Shown in pieces: positions 24,296-32,923 of a stretch of 64,000 bases of DNA. The notes under the pieces are model-generated. The model was not told the DNA's origin. It did no database searches and saw only the letters and a list, made by a program, of their open reading frames with translations. A program made the translations under genes and the position numbers. The DNA is from Bordetella genomosp. 12 (GTDB taxonomy: Bacteria; Pseudomonadota; Gammaproteobacteria; Burkholderiales; Burkholderiaceae_B): assembly GCF_002261355.1 (NCBI RefSeq), contig NZ_NEVU01000001.1:992001-1056000 (forward strand). Reading direction: 5' to 3'. Within the stretch, counting starts at the first letter, position 1. The number at the start of each line of letters is the position of its first letter.

Positions 24296-25299
24296 GAGGG
24301 ATCTTCCAGCTGAATGAGGCGCTTGCCCAGGTTGCGCCCGGCGTAGAGATCGGCGATGGCGCCCGGCGCGCACTGCAATCCCTGCTGGATTTCTTCTCTA
24401 TAGCGTAGCGCACCGCTGCGCACCAGCGGGGCCAGCGCCGCGATGGCTTCGTCGTAGCGGTCTTCGTAATCCCAGACCAGAAATCCCGCCATGCGGGCGG
24501 CCTTGTTGAGCAGGTGCCGCTCGACGCGGGGCCCTTGGGGCCAGGGATCCCAACTGGCCACCGAGGCGGTGCCGCAGACGATGATGCGCGCATGCCGGCG
24601 GATGCGGGGCAGCACCGCGTCGCTGATGCGCCCGGCCGTGTTGTCGAAGTACACATCGATGCCATCGGGGCAGGCCGCATCGAGCGCCGCGCCCAGATCG
24701 TCCGCATGGTAGTCCAGCGCCGCGTCATAGCCAAATTCGCTGATGCACAGGCGGCACTTTTCCGCGCCGCCGGCAATCCCCACGACGCGGCAGCCCGCCT
24801 GCTTGGCCAACTGGCCCACGATGGAGCCCACGGCGCCGGCGGCCGTCGACACCACCACTGTGTCGCCGGCTGCGGGCTGGCCGAGGGTGCGCAAGGCGAA
24901 ATAGGCGGTCAGGCCGTTGATGCCGAGCACCCCCAGCGACAGCGACAGGGGCAGATCGTCTTCGCGCACGATGCGCCGCAGATCGCTGCCGTCGGTGACG
25001 GCGTAGTCCTGCCAGCCGAGCATACCCATGACCCGCGTGCCTTGCGGCAGCGCGTCGTTGCGCGAAGCGATGACTTCGCCGGCGGCGAAGGCGCGCATGA
25101 CCGCGCCGATGGCCACCGGATCGGCGTAATTGGCCGCGGCATTGACCCAGCCCCGCATGGCCGGGTCGACGGACAGATAGCGATTGCGCACCAGGGCCTG
25201 GCCAGGCTGCAGGGTGGGCAGGGGCGCCGAGCGGATGGCGAAATGCTCGGCCTGCGGGATGCCGTGCGGCCGGCTGACCAGAACGACTTGTCGATTCAT
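24292..25299 (-). CDS. NADP-dependent MDR oxidoreductase (CurA/leukotriene-B4-12-hydroxydehydrogenase type)
   Basis: 335 aa. 'RPHGIPQAEHF' and 'NRYLSVDPAMRGWVN' at the N-terminus and the nucleotide-binding 'TVVVSTAAGAVGSIVGQLAKQAGCRVVGIAGG' region (landmark, about 145-175) define the zinc-free alkenal/one reductase branch (YncB/CurA). It reduces alpha,beta-unsaturated ketones or aldehydes with NADPH. Divergent from the acyl-CoA operon and coupled to MarR, suggesting detoxification or a side step of that pathway. Confidence 0.88.
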   Translation of the reverse strand: MNRQVVLVSRPHGIPQAEHFAIRSAPLPTLQPGQALVRNRYLSVDPAMRGWVNAAANYADPVAIGAVMRAFAAGEVIASRNDALPQGTRVMGMLGWQDYAVTDGSDLRRIVREDDLPLSLSLGVLGINGLTAYFALRTLGQPAAGDTVVVSTAAGAVGSIVGQLAKQAGCRVVGIAGGAEKCRLCISEFGYDAALDYHADDLGAALDAACPDGIDVYFDNTAGRISDAVLPRIRRHARIIVCGTASVASWDPWPQGPRVERHLLNKAARMAGFLVWDYEDRYDEAIAALAPLVRSGALRYREEIQQGLQCAPGAIADLYAGRNLGKRLIQLEDPS

Positions 25300-25328
25300 G
25301 CCTCTCTCCTCGGGTTATTCCTTATATA

Positions 25329-25342
25329 GTATGCATGCATAC
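25329..25342. promoter_or_regulatory. 14-bp palindrome, candidate MarR operator
   Basis: GTATGCATGCATAC is a perfect 14-bp palindrome 30 bp before the reductase start and 52 bp before the MaoC start, in the only AT-rich part of the divergent region (TTATATAG on one side, CAATATGG on the other). A MarR gene is in the reductase operon, so joint control of both directions is likely. Confidence 0.6.
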
Positions 25343-25393
25343 AATATGGTAGCTTACAAAAAAACGATGCGCCAGCATCACGAAGGAGACACG

Positions 25394-25846
25394 ATGGCAG
25401 GGTTGTATTTCGAGCAGTTCCAGGTCGGGCAGCGCTTCACGCACGACATCCGCCGCACGGTGACCGAGACGGACAACGTGCTCTTTACCACCATGACCCA
25501 CAATCCTGCCGCCATCCACCTGGATGCCGAGTATGCGCGGGGCACGGAATTCGGCCGGCCGCTGGTCAACAGCGCCTTCACCCTGGGCCTGATGGTGGGG
25601 ATCTCGGTGGGAGACACCACGCTGGGGACCACGGTGGGCAATCTGGGCTGGGACGAGGTGCGCTTTCCGCGGCCGGTGTTCGTGGGCGACACCGTGCGGG
25701 TGGAGAGCGCCGTGCTCGAGCTGCGCGACAGCAAGTCGCGGCCGGACAACGGCATCGTGGTGTTCGAGCATCAGGCCTTCAATCAGCGCAACGAGCTGGT
25801 GGCCTCGTGCCGCCGCGTGGCGCTGATGCTGCGCCAGCCGGCCTGA
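25394..25846 (+). CDS. MaoC-like (R)-specific hydratase
   Basis: 150 aa, single hot-dog domain. Start at 25394 is supported by AAGGAGA seven bases upstream. The hydratase motif with catalytic Asp and His is probably in 'HNPAAIHLDAEYARGTEFGRPLVNSAF' (residues about 36-62), as in the N-terminal MaoC pattern DxNPxHxD. First gene of a seven-gene operon with acyl-CoA dehydrogenase, BKACE, CoA-transferase, hydratase and a CitE-like lyase, so it should hydrate an enoyl-CoA in that route. Confidence 0.88.
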   Translation: MAGLYFEQFQVGQRFTHDIRRTVTETDNVLFTTMTHNPAAIHLDAEYARGTEFGRPLVNSAFTLGLMVGISVGDTTLGTTVGNLGWDEVRFPRPVFVGDTVRVESAVLELRDSKSRPDNGIVVFEHQAFNQRNELVASCRRVALMLRQPA

Positions 25847-25861
25847 AGCGGAGCCGCGATC

Positions 25862-27028
25862 ATGGATTTTGCGCTTAACGCCGATCAGCAGGCCATCCGC
25901 GAGGCCGTGGGCCAGACCGTCGCTCGTTTCGATGATGATTACTGGCTGGAACGCGACCGCGAAGGCGGGTTTCCCGAGGACTTCTACCGCGCCATGGCCG
26001 ACGCCGGCTGGCTGGGCATCGCCATGCCCGCGGAATACGGTGGCGCGGGCCTGGGCATCCAGGAAGCCGCCCTCATGATGGAGACGGTCAGCGCCAGCGG
26101 CGCCGGCCTGAGCGGGGCCTCGGCCATCCACATGAATGTTTTCGGGCTGCATCCGGTGGTGGTGCACGGCAGCGCCGCCCAGAAAGAACGCTGGCTGCCG
26201 CCCATCATCCGCGGCGATCACAAAGCCTGCTTCGGCGTGACCGAGCCCAATACGGGCTTGAACACGCTCAAGCTGCGCACCCTGGCGCGCCGTCAGGGCG
26301 ACCGCTATGTCGTCAACGGGCAGAAGATCTGGATTTCGACCGCGCAAGTGGCCAGCAAGATCCTGTTGCTGGCCCGCACCACGCCGCTGGAGGAAGTCAG
26401 CGAACCGACGCGCGGGCTGAGCCTGTTTTATACCGATCTGGACCGCAGCCGTATCAGCGTGCGCGAGATCGAGAAGATGGGGCGCAAGGCCGTGGACTCC
26501 AACGAGCTGTTCATCGACGGCCTGGAGGTGCCCGTGGCGGACCGGATCGGCGAAGAGGGCATGGGCTTTTCCTACATTCTGCATGGCCTGAATCCGGAGC
26601 GCGTGCTGCTGGCGGCCGAGGCGACCGGGCTGGGGCGCGCGGCGTTGCGCCGCGCCGTCGGTTATGCCGCCGAGCGCGTCGTGTTCGACCGCCCCATCGG
26701 CAAGAACCAGGGCGTGCAGCATCCCTTGGCCGAACGCTGGGTGGATCTGGAGGCCGCCGAGCTGCTTTATCGCCGCGCGGCCTGGCTCTATGACCAGGGC
26801 AAGCCCTGCGCGGCCGAAGCCAACGCGGCGAAGTTCTTCTGCGCCGAGGCGGGGTTCCGGGCCTGCGAAACCGCCGTGCTGACCCATGGCGGCATGGGCT
26901 ATGCCAAGGAATACCACGTCGAACGGTACCTGCGCGAAGCGATGCTGCCGCGCATCGCGCCGGTGTCGCCACAGCTCATTCTCTGCCATATCGCCGAGAA
27001 GGTGCTGGGCCTGCCCAAATCGTATTGA
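25862..27028 (+). CDS. Acyl-CoA dehydrogenase
   Basis: 388 aa FAD enzyme. 'CFGVTEPNTGLNTLKLRTLARR' covers the flavin/substrate motif, 'YVVNGQKIWISTAQVA' the middle beta domain, and the likely catalytic Glu is in 'GGMGYAKEYHVERYLREAM' near residue 365. It oxidises an acyl-CoA to the 2-enoyl-CoA, passing electrons to ETF. Fifteen bp after MaoC, 26 bp before BKACE. Confidence 0.92.
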   Translation: MDFALNADQQAIREAVGQTVARFDDDYWLERDREGGFPEDFYRAMADAGWLGIAMPAEYGGAGLGIQEAALMMETVSASGAGLSGASAIHMNVFGLHPVVVHGSAAQKERWLPPIIRGDHKACFGVTEPNTGLNTLKLRTLARRQGDRYVVNGQKIWISTAQVASKILLLARTTPLEEVSEPTRGLSLFYTDLDRSRISVREIEKMGRKAVDSNELFIDGLEVPVADRIGEEGMGFSYILHGLNPERVLLAAEATGLGRAALRRAVGYAAERVVFDRPIGKNQGVQHPLAERWVDLEAAELLYRRAAWLYDQGKPCAAEANAAKFFCAEAGFRACETAVLTHGGMGYAKEYHVERYLREAMLPRIAPVSPQLILCHIAEKVLGLPKSY

Positions 27029-27054
27029 GCCCAGTCGGGCCGGAGGAGACAGCC

Positions 27055-27987
27055 ATGCGCAAAGCGCCGAAAGTCATCATCACCTGCGCGGTGACGGGGT
27101 CCATCCATACCCCGACCATGTCGCCGCATCTGCCGATCACCCCGCAACAGATCGCTGACGAAGCCGTGGCCGCGGCCGAAGCCGGCGCGGCCATGGTGCA
27201 CCTGCACGCGCGCGATCCGCAGACCGGCCAGCCCGACCAGACGCCGGAGCGCTTCGCGGAATTCCTGCCGCAGATCAAGGCGCGCAGCGACGCGATCATC
27301 AACATCACCACGGGCGGCGGCCTGGGCATGTCGCTGGAGCAGCGCCTGGCGCCGGCGCGTTGGGCCCAGCCCGAAGTGGCGTCGATGAACATGGGCTCGC
27401 TGAATTTCAATATCGCCGGCGCGGGCGAGCGCATCAGCCAGTTCAAGCATGCCTGGGAAAAGCCCTATCTGGAGATGACGCGCGACTTCATTCTCTCGAA
27501 CACGTTCAATCAGATCGAGCATGGCCTGCGCACGCTGTCCGAGCAGGGAACCCGTTTCGAGTTCGAATGCTATGACGTGGGGCATCTCTACAACCTGGCG
27601 CATTTCGTCGATCGCGGCCTGGCCAAGCCGCCGTTTTTTCTGCAGTGCATCTTCGGCATTCTCGGCGGCATCGGCGCGGATCACGACAACCTGATGCATA
27701 TGCGCCTGATCGCCGACCGGTTGTTCGGCGACGACTACTACCTCTCGGTGCTGGCCGCGGGCCGGCATCAGATGTCGTTCGTGACGGCCAGCGCGTTGCT
27801 GGGCGGCAATGTGCGCGTGGGGATGGAGGACAGCCTGTATCTCGGGCGCGGGCAACTGGCCAGCTCCAATGCCGACCAGGTCGCCCGGATACGGCGCATT
27901 CTGCAAGAGCTGTCGCTCGAGGTGGCCACGCCGGATGAGGCGCGCGCCATGATTCAGACCAAGGGCCGCGATCAGGTCGCGTTCTGA
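27055..27987 (+). CDS. BKACE family (DUF849) beta-keto acid cleavage enzyme
   Basis: 310 aa from ATG 27055 with GGAGGAGA just upstream. 'KVIITCAVTGSIHTPTMSPHLPITP' opening and the zinc motif 'MVHLHARDPQTGQPDQ' (His-x-His, about residues 46-61) are diagnostic; further 'GADHDNLMHMRLIADRLFGDDY'-type C-terminal features match. These Zn enzymes condense a beta-keto acid with acetyl-CoA and split it to acetoacetate and a new acyl-CoA. Its presence beside a CoA-transferase and a CitE-like lyase points to breakdown of a branched or dicarboxylic keto acid. Substrate unknown. Confidence 0.9.
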   Translation: MRKAPKVIITCAVTGSIHTPTMSPHLPITPQQIADEAVAAAEAGAAMVHLHARDPQTGQPDQTPERFAEFLPQIKARSDAIINITTGGGLGMSLEQRLAPARWAQPEVASMNMGSLNFNIAGAGERISQFKHAWEKPYLEMTRDFILSNTFNQIEHGLRTLSEQGTRFEFECYDVGHLYNLAHFVDRGLAKPPFFLQCIFGILGGIGADHDNLMHMRLIADRLFGDDYYLSVLAAGRHQMSFVTASALLGGNVRVGMEDSLYLGRGQLASSNADQVARIRRILQELSLEVATPDEARAMIQTKGRDQVAF

Positions 27988-28004
27988 ACCGGGAGAGCGA
28001 GAGC

Positions 28005-29159
28005 ATGGATGCTTTGCAGGGTATGCGCGTGGTGGATTTCTCCAAGGTGCTGGCCGGGCCGCTGTGCACCCAGTACCTGGGAGACATGGGCGCCGATGTC
28101 ATCAAGGTGGAGCCGGCGCAAGGCGACGATACGCGGCGCTGGCCGCCGTTTCGCGACGGCGACGGAACGGTGTTTCTGAGCGCCAATCGCAACAAGCGCA
28201 GCGTGGTGCTGGATTTGAAGACGCCGCAGGGGCGCGACGCCGCGCGCCAGCTCATCGCCAGCGCCGACGTGGTGGTCGAGAGCTACGGCCCCGGCGTGGC
28301 GCGCCGCTTGGGCATCGACTACGAGAGCGCGCGCGAACTGCGCGAGGACATCGTCTATTGCAGTATTTCCGGCTTCGGCAGCCAGGGGCCGCTGAGCAAC
28401 GCCAAAGGTTATGACGTCATTCTGCAGGCCTTCAGCGGGATGATGGCCCTGACGGGCGAAGAAAAAGGCTCGCCGGTGCGCAGCCCGATCTCGCCCATCG
28501 ATCAGGCCACCGGCATGCATGCGGGCATGGGCATCGTGGCGGCGCTGCTGCGCCGCGAACGCGATGGCCGCGGTTGCCGCATCGAGGCTTCGCTGTTCGA
28601 CACGGCCGTGGGTTTTATGGGTTATGTGATGCAGAGTTACTGGGAGCGCGGCACCGAACCGCGCCGGTGGGGCTCGGCGCACGAGTCGCTCTGCCCGTAT
28701 CAGGTGTTCGATGCGGCCGATGGCCCCTTTTTGCTGGGCGTGGCCAACGATAGCCTGTGGCAGGCCTTCTGCCGCGAGATCGGCCAGCCGGCCCTGGCCG
28801 ATGATCCCCGCTATGCCACGAACGCCCAGCGGGTGCTGCATCGCGACGCGGTGCTGGAACTGGTGCAGGCCGCGCTGGGCCAGCGCCCGCGCGATGAATG
28901 GCTCGCGCGCTTCGCGCAGGCCAGCATCCCTTGCGCGCCGATTCACAGCCTCGGCGAACTGATCGATCACCCGCATACGGCCGCCAGCGGCATGGTGCAC
29001 ACCATCGAGGATGCCCAGCGCGGCCCCTTGCGGGTGGTGTCGCAGCCCTTGCGCTTCGATGGCAAACGCCCGCAACCCAGCGCGCCGCCGCCTGCGCTGG
29101 GCGCGCACACGCAGGAGATTCTCGCCGCGCTGGCGGCGCAGGCGCCGGAGGCCGACTGA
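28005..29159 (+). CDS. Class III (CaiB/BaiF) CoA-transferase
   Basis: 384 aa. 'LQGMRVVDFSKVLAGPLCTQYLGDMGADVIKVE' type opening (landmark), 'LSANRNKRSVVLDLK', and catalytic Asp in 'SPISPIDQATGMHAGM' (about residue 166). Similar in arrangement to formyl-, succinyl- and itaconate CoA-transferases. Its stop overlaps the hydratase start (TGATG). Confidence 0.92.
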   Translation: MDALQGMRVVDFSKVLAGPLCTQYLGDMGADVIKVEPAQGDDTRRWPPFRDGDGTVFLSANRNKRSVVLDLKTPQGRDAARQLIASADVVVESYGPGVARRLGIDYESARELREDIVYCSISGFGSQGPLSNAKGYDVILQAFSGMMALTGEEKGSPVRSPISPIDQATGMHAGMGIVAALLRRERDGRGCRIEASLFDTAVGFMGYVMQSYWERGTEPRRWGSAHESLCPYQVFDAADGPFLLGVANDSLWQAFCREIGQPALADDPRYATNAQRVLHRDAVLELVQAALGQRPRDEWLARFAQASIPCAPIHSLGELIDHPHTAASGMVHTIEDAQRGPLRVVSQPLRFDGKRPQPSAPPPALGAHTQEILAALAAQAPEAD

Positions 29160-29932
29160 TGCCGATCCGCTATGAGGTGCAGGACGCGGTGGCGACCATC
29201 GTCATCGATCGTCCCGAACGGCGCAACGCGCTGGACCACGCGCATTACGAGGCCCTGTCGCAGGCCTGGTGCCAGGTCCGCGACGATCCCCAGGTGCGGG
29301 CGGCCATCATCACCGGCGCGGGCGATCAGGCGTTTTGCGCCGGCGCGGACCTCAAGTCCTTCGTCAACGCGCCGCCCACTTTGAGCGAACTCATGCTCAC
29401 GCAACAGGGGCAGTTGCTCAACCGCGGGCTGGAAGTCTGGAAACCGGTGGTCGCCGCGGTCAACGGGTATTGCCTGGGCGGCGGCATGACGCTGTTGCTG
29501 GCCACCGATCTGCGCCTGTGCGTGCCGCAAGCCCGCTTTGGCCTGACCGAGGTCAAGCGTGGCGCATTCCCGGCCAATGGCGGCACGCAGCGCGTGGCGC
29601 GCCAGTTGCCGCACGCCATTGCCATGGAGCTGCTGTTGCTGGGCGATGCGTTCGACGCGGCTCGCGCCGAACGCTGGGGCATCGTCAACGAAGTGGTGCC
29701 CGCCGCCGAGCTGATGACGGTCGCGCAGGACTATGCGCGGCGCCTGGCGGCCAATGCGCCGCTGGCCGTGCAGGCGGCCAAGGAGCTGGCGGTACGCAGC
29801 CGCGACCTGAGCCTGGCCGAGGGCTTGCGCATGGAACAACTCTTTTTGCGGCTCTTGCAGGGTTCGGAGGATGTGGCCGAGGGCGTGGCCGCTTTCGCCG
29901 AGCGGCGGCCGGCAGTATTCCAAGGAAAGTAA
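29159..29932 (+). CDS. Enoyl-CoA hydratase/isomerase family protein
   Basis: 257 aa. Oxyanion-hole segments 'AFCAGADLKSF' and 'VNGYCLGGGMTLLLATDLRL'; catalytic candidates are Glu in 'FGLTEVKRGAFPANGGTQRV'. Distinct from the hydratase at 18527. Coupled to the CoA-transferase and 11 bp before the CitE-like gene. Together with MaoC this operon has two hydratases of opposite stereochemical class, which suggests two hydration steps. Confidence 0.9.
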   Translation: MPIRYEVQDAVATIVIDRPERRNALDHAHYEALSQAWCQVRDDPQVRAAIITGAGDQAFCAGADLKSFVNAPPTLSELMLTQQGQLLNRGLEVWKPVVAAVNGYCLGGGMTLLLATDLRLCVPQARFGLTEVKRGAFPANGGTQRVARQLPHAIAMELLLLGDAFDAARAERWGIVNEVVPAAELMTVAQDYARRLAANAPLAVQAAKELAVRSRDLSLAEGLRMEQLFLRLLQGSEDVAEGVAAFAERRPAVFQGK

Positions 29933-29943
29933 AGGAGGCAGTC

Positions 29944-30819
29944 ATGGCATTGAGATCGTTGTTGTTCGTCCCCGGAGATAGCGAGCGCAAACTGGCCAAA
30001 GCCCAGGCCAGTGGCGCCGACGCCCTGGTGCTGGATCTGGAGGATTCGGTGGATGCCTCGCGCCTGCCGCTGGCGCGCGGCATGGTGCGCGAGTATCTGG
30101 CGGCGCGGCCGGGCGACGGGCCCGCGCTGTGGGTGCGCGTCAACCCCTTGGACTCGGGCCTGGCGCTGGAAGATCTGGCTGCCGTGGTGCGGGCCCGGCC
30201 CGACGGCATTCTGTTGCCCAAGTGCGAAGGGCCGGCCGATATTCAGACGCTGGATCTGTATCTGCGCGCCCTCGAGGCCCGCGACGATCTGCCGGCTGGC
30301 GGGATCGGCATCATTCCGGTGGCCACCGAAACGCCGCAGGCGATGTTCAGCCTGGGCAGCTATGGCGATTGCAGTGCGCGGTTGCGCGCGCTGACCTGGG
30401 GCGCGGAGGATCTGGCCGCGGCGGTAGGCGCCATCAGCAACCGCGGCGAGGATGGGGAATACGATTTCAGCTATCAGCTCGCCCGGTCGCTGTGCCTGCT
30501 GGGCGCCAATGCGGCGGGCGTGGCCCCCATCGATACCATCTGCGCGAATTTCCGTGACGAGGCGGCCTTGCGGCGTGACGCCACGCGCGGGCGGCGCATG
30601 GGTTTTACGGGCAAGATCGCCATCCACCCCGATCAGGTGGCCGTCATCAACGAGGCGTTTACGCCGGATCAGGCCGAAGTCGCGCGGGCCCGGCGCATCG
30701 TCGAGGCGTTTCATCAGTCGCCCGGCGTGGGCACCTTGCAGCTGGATGGCGAGATGCTCGACCGGCCCCATTTGAAGCAGGCGCTGCGCATTCTGGCCGG
30801 AGCGCCGGATACCCGCTAG
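29944..30819 (+). CDS. CitE/HpcH-HpaI family CoA lyase (malyl/citramalyl-CoA lyase-like)
   Basis: 291 aa from ATG 29944, behind AAAGGAGG. 'RSLLFVPGDSERKLAKAQASGADALVLDLEDSV' start (landmark), Mg ligands likely Glu in 'PVATETPQAM' and Asp in 'WGAEDLAAAVG', and closing 'GKIAIHPDQVAVINEAFTP'. Such stand-alone CitE proteins split (3S)-malyl- or citramalyl-CoA to acetyl-CoA plus glyoxylate or pyruvate. With a CoA-transferase, MaoC and acyl-CoA dehydrogenase the set recalls the itaconate/mesaconate route (Ict-Ich-Ccl), but the extra BKACE does not fit that route. Confidence 0.88.
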   Translation: MALRSLLFVPGDSERKLAKAQASGADALVLDLEDSVDASRLPLARGMVREYLAARPGDGPALWVRVNPLDSGLALEDLAAVVRARPDGILLPKCEGPADIQTLDLYLRALEARDDLPAGGIGIIPVATETPQAMFSLGSYGDCSARLRALTWGAEDLAAAVGAISNRGEDGEYDFSYQLARSLCLLGANAAGVAPIDTICANFRDEAALRRDATRGRRMGFTGKIAIHPDQVAVINEAFTPDQAEVARARRIVEAFHQSPGVGTLQLDGEMLDRPHLKQALRILAGAPDTR

Positions 30820-30872
30820 CACGTCTTAACGACGGCCCGGCACAAGGGCCGCAGACCACCAAGGAGACTTAA

Positions 30873-31847
30873 ATGATGCCTTTTCTGTTGCGGCGGCTCG
30901 GCGCGGCCGCCATTCTGGCCAGCGGGTTGGGGGGGGCTGCGCACGCGGCGCCTTATCCCAGTCAGCCCATCAAGATGGTGACGGCCTTTGGCCCGGGCAG
31001 CGCCAGCGATATCGTGGCGCGCATGATTGCCGAACGCCTGCAGGCCCGGTTGGGGCAGGTCGTGATCGTGGAGAACCGCCCGGGCGCTTCCGGCCAGGTG
31101 GCCGCCGATCTGGTGGCGCGCGCCCAGCCCGATGGCTACACCATCATGCTGGCGACCAACACCACGCATTCGTCCAACCCCTATCTGTTCAAGAGCCTGC
31201 GCTACGATCCGATCAAGGATTTCACGCCGCTGGTGCAGGTCTGCAACTTCCCCTTTGTGCTGGCAGTCAGCAGCAAGCTGCCGGTGCGCACCGTGGCCGA
31301 GCTCATCAGTTACGGCAAGGCGCATCCCGATCAGGTCAACTATGCCTACGGCAACAGCACCGGCCAGATTTCGGCCGCCTCGTTCGACAAGCAGACGGGC
31401 ATGCGCGCGGCGGCCATTCCCTACAAGAGCACGCCGCAAGCCATGACGGACATCATCGGCGGCCGGGCGACGTTCATGTTCGTCGACCTGGCCTCGGCGG
31501 CGGGGCAGATCCAGTCAGGCAGCCTGCGGGCGCTGGCCGTGACCACGGAAAAACGCAGTGCGTTGGCGCCGGATCTGCCCAGCGTGTCCGAGGCGCTGGG
31601 TCAGCCGGGCTTTGACCTGGCGGCCTGGGTGGGCATCTTCGGGCCCGCGGGCATGGAGCCGGCGGTGCGCGACAAGCTGGCCGAGGAACTCTACGCGGTG
31701 GTGTCGTCCACGGAAGTGCAGGAAAAGCTCAGCCGCATGGGGGCCGAACCCACGCCGGCCCGGGCCGAGGCGCTGAAACCCTTCGTGGCGCGCCAGCTCA
31801 AAGTGTGGGGCGATAAGGTGAAGCAGGCCGGGATACAGCCCGAGTAG
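30873..31847 (+). CDS. Bug/TctC family binding protein (3)
   Basis: 324 aa; signal peptide to 'LGGAAHA', then 'APYPSQPIKMVTAFGPGSASDIVAR'. 'VENRPGASGQVAADLVARAQPDGYTI' and 'YKSTPQAMTDIIGGRATFMFVDL' are standard Bug segments. AAGGAGA precedes the ATG; the next codon is also ATG. It closes the acyl-CoA operon (53 bp gap), so its ligand is probably the acid activated by the CoA-transferase at 28005. Confidence 0.92.
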   Translation: MMPFLLRRLGAAAILASGLGGAAHAAPYPSQPIKMVTAFGPGSASDIVARMIAERLQARLGQVVIVENRPGASGQVAADLVARAQPDGYTIMLATNTTHSSNPYLFKSLRYDPIKDFTPLVQVCNFPFVLAVSSKLPVRTVAELISYGKAHPDQVNYAYGNSTGQISAASFDKQTGMRAAAIPYKSTPQAMTDIIGGRATFMFVDLASAAGQIQSGSLRALAVTTEKRSALAPDLPSVSEALGQPGFDLAAWVGIFGPAGMEPAVRDKLAEELYAVVSSTEVQEKLSRMGAEPTPARAEALKPFVARQLKVWGDKVKQAGIQPE

Positions 31848-31856
31848 GCGCAAGGA

Positions 31857-31874
31857 CAGGCGGCGCGCCGCCTG
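31857..31874. terminator. Palindromic hairpin between converging genes
   Basis: CAGGCGGCGCGCCGCCTG is an 18-bp perfect palindrome placed between the stops of Bug gene 3 (31847) and the DsrE-like gene (31888). No T run in either direction; a Rho-assisted bidirectional terminator is the simplest reading. Confidence 0.4.
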
Positions 31875-31887
31875 CCCGCGCCGCAGC

Positions 31888-32190
31888 CTAGGCGCGGATG
31901 TAGGCCCAGCCTTCTGCCTGCTTTTGCGCCAGATACAGGACGGCGGCAGGCACGACCTTCAGATTGGGCGCCGCCTGGGCCCCCGTGGCCAGCAGGGTGT
32001 TGGCGCACACGCGCAGGCGCGCGTCGGTGGCGTGCGGTTCGGCCAGGGCGGCCGCGACGCCGGCGGCGTTGACCACGATCTCGACCTCGGCATGCGGGTC
32101 GGCCTTGAGCAGATTGGCGGCGTTGTTGCGGGCGCGGCGCAGGGCGTCGGCCGTCGGAGCGTGAATGAGTACGCGCAGGGTGTCAGGCAT
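31888..32190 (-). CDS. DsrE-like small protein
   Basis: 100 aa from ATG 32190 ('MPDTLRVLIHAPT'). The alpha/beta pattern 'TADALRRARNNAANLLKADPHAEVEIVVNAAGVAAAL' and 'RLRVCANTLLATG', with Cys near residue 66 at the place of the DsrE/YchN active cysteine, fits the DsrE family of sulfur-relay proteins. It overlaps the ATPase stop by 8 bp and is the last gene of a sulfonate-type ABC operon, so a role in handling released sulfur is plausible but unproven. Confidence 0.72.
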   Translation of the reverse strand: MPDTLRVLIHAPTADALRRARNNAANLLKADPHAEVEIVVNAAGVAAALAEPHATDARLRVCANTLLATGAQAAPNLKVVPAAVLYLAQKQAEGWAYIRA

Positions 32191-32923
32191 GTTCGAGGAT
32201 ATGGGAGATTTGCGCCACGTTCTGGGCAAAGTCCGGCAGCGCGCGGTTGCGCGGGCGGGCCAGCGGGATGTCGTGGATGCCGGCCACGCCGGCCGGATGG
32301 CCGCCCAGCACGATGACGCGGTCGGCGAGGAAAACGGCTTCTTCGATGTCGTGCGTGACGAACAGCACCGCCGCGCCCGTGCTCTGCCAGGCGCGGATGA
32401 GTTCGCCTTGCAGCATGCGGCGCGTGATGGCGTCGACGGCGCTGAAGGGTTCATCCATCAGCAGCAGATCCGGTTTGACGGCCAGGGCGCGGGCAATGCC
32501 CACGCGTTGGGCCTGCCCGCCGGAGAGCTGGTGCGGCCAGCGGTTGTCCAGGCCTTCCATGCCGGTCAGCGCCAGCGCCTGGCGCGCGCGGTGGCGCTTT
32601 TCTTCGCCGGACAGACCCAGTCCCTCCAGCCCATAGGCCACATTGGCGCCGACACGGCGCCACGGAAGGAGCCGGCTGTCCTGGAACACCACCGCGCGGG
32701 CGCGGCAGCCCGGTTTGGGGCGGGCCTCGAAGCGCACGCTGCCGCTGCCCGGTTCGGTCAGGCCGGCGGCCGCGCGCAGCAGGGTGGACTTGCCCACGCC
32801 CGAGCCGCCGACGATGGCCACGAAGCTGCCGGCGTGGATGTCCAGCGTCAGGCCGCGGATCACCGGCGCGGTCGCACCGGGATGGGTGTAGCTGAAGTTC
32901 TCGAAACGCATCACGGCCGCCAT
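32183..32923 (-). CDS. Sulfonate/taurine-type ABC transporter ATPase
   Basis: 246 aa from ATG 32923, 13 bases inside the permease gene; an ATG at 32911 ('MRFENFSYTHPG') is another option. Walker A 'GGSGVGKSTLLRA', signature 'LSGGQAQRVGIARAL', Walker B 'LLLMDEPFSAVDAI', H-loop 'LFVTHDIEEAVFLADRVIVL'. SsuB/TauB branch. Confidence 0.91.
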   Translation of the reverse strand: MAAVMRFENFSYTHPGATAPVIRGLTLDIHAGSFVAIVGGSGVGKSTLLRAAAGLTEPGSGSVRFEARPKPGCRARAVVFQDSRLLPWRRVGANVAYGLEGLGLSGEEKRHRARQALALTGMEGLDNRWPHQLSGGQAQRVGIARALAVKPDLLLMDEPFSAVDAITRRMLQGELIRAWQSTGAAVLFVTHDIEEAVFLADRVIVLGGHPAGVAGIHDIPLARPRNRALPDFAQNVAQISHILEHA

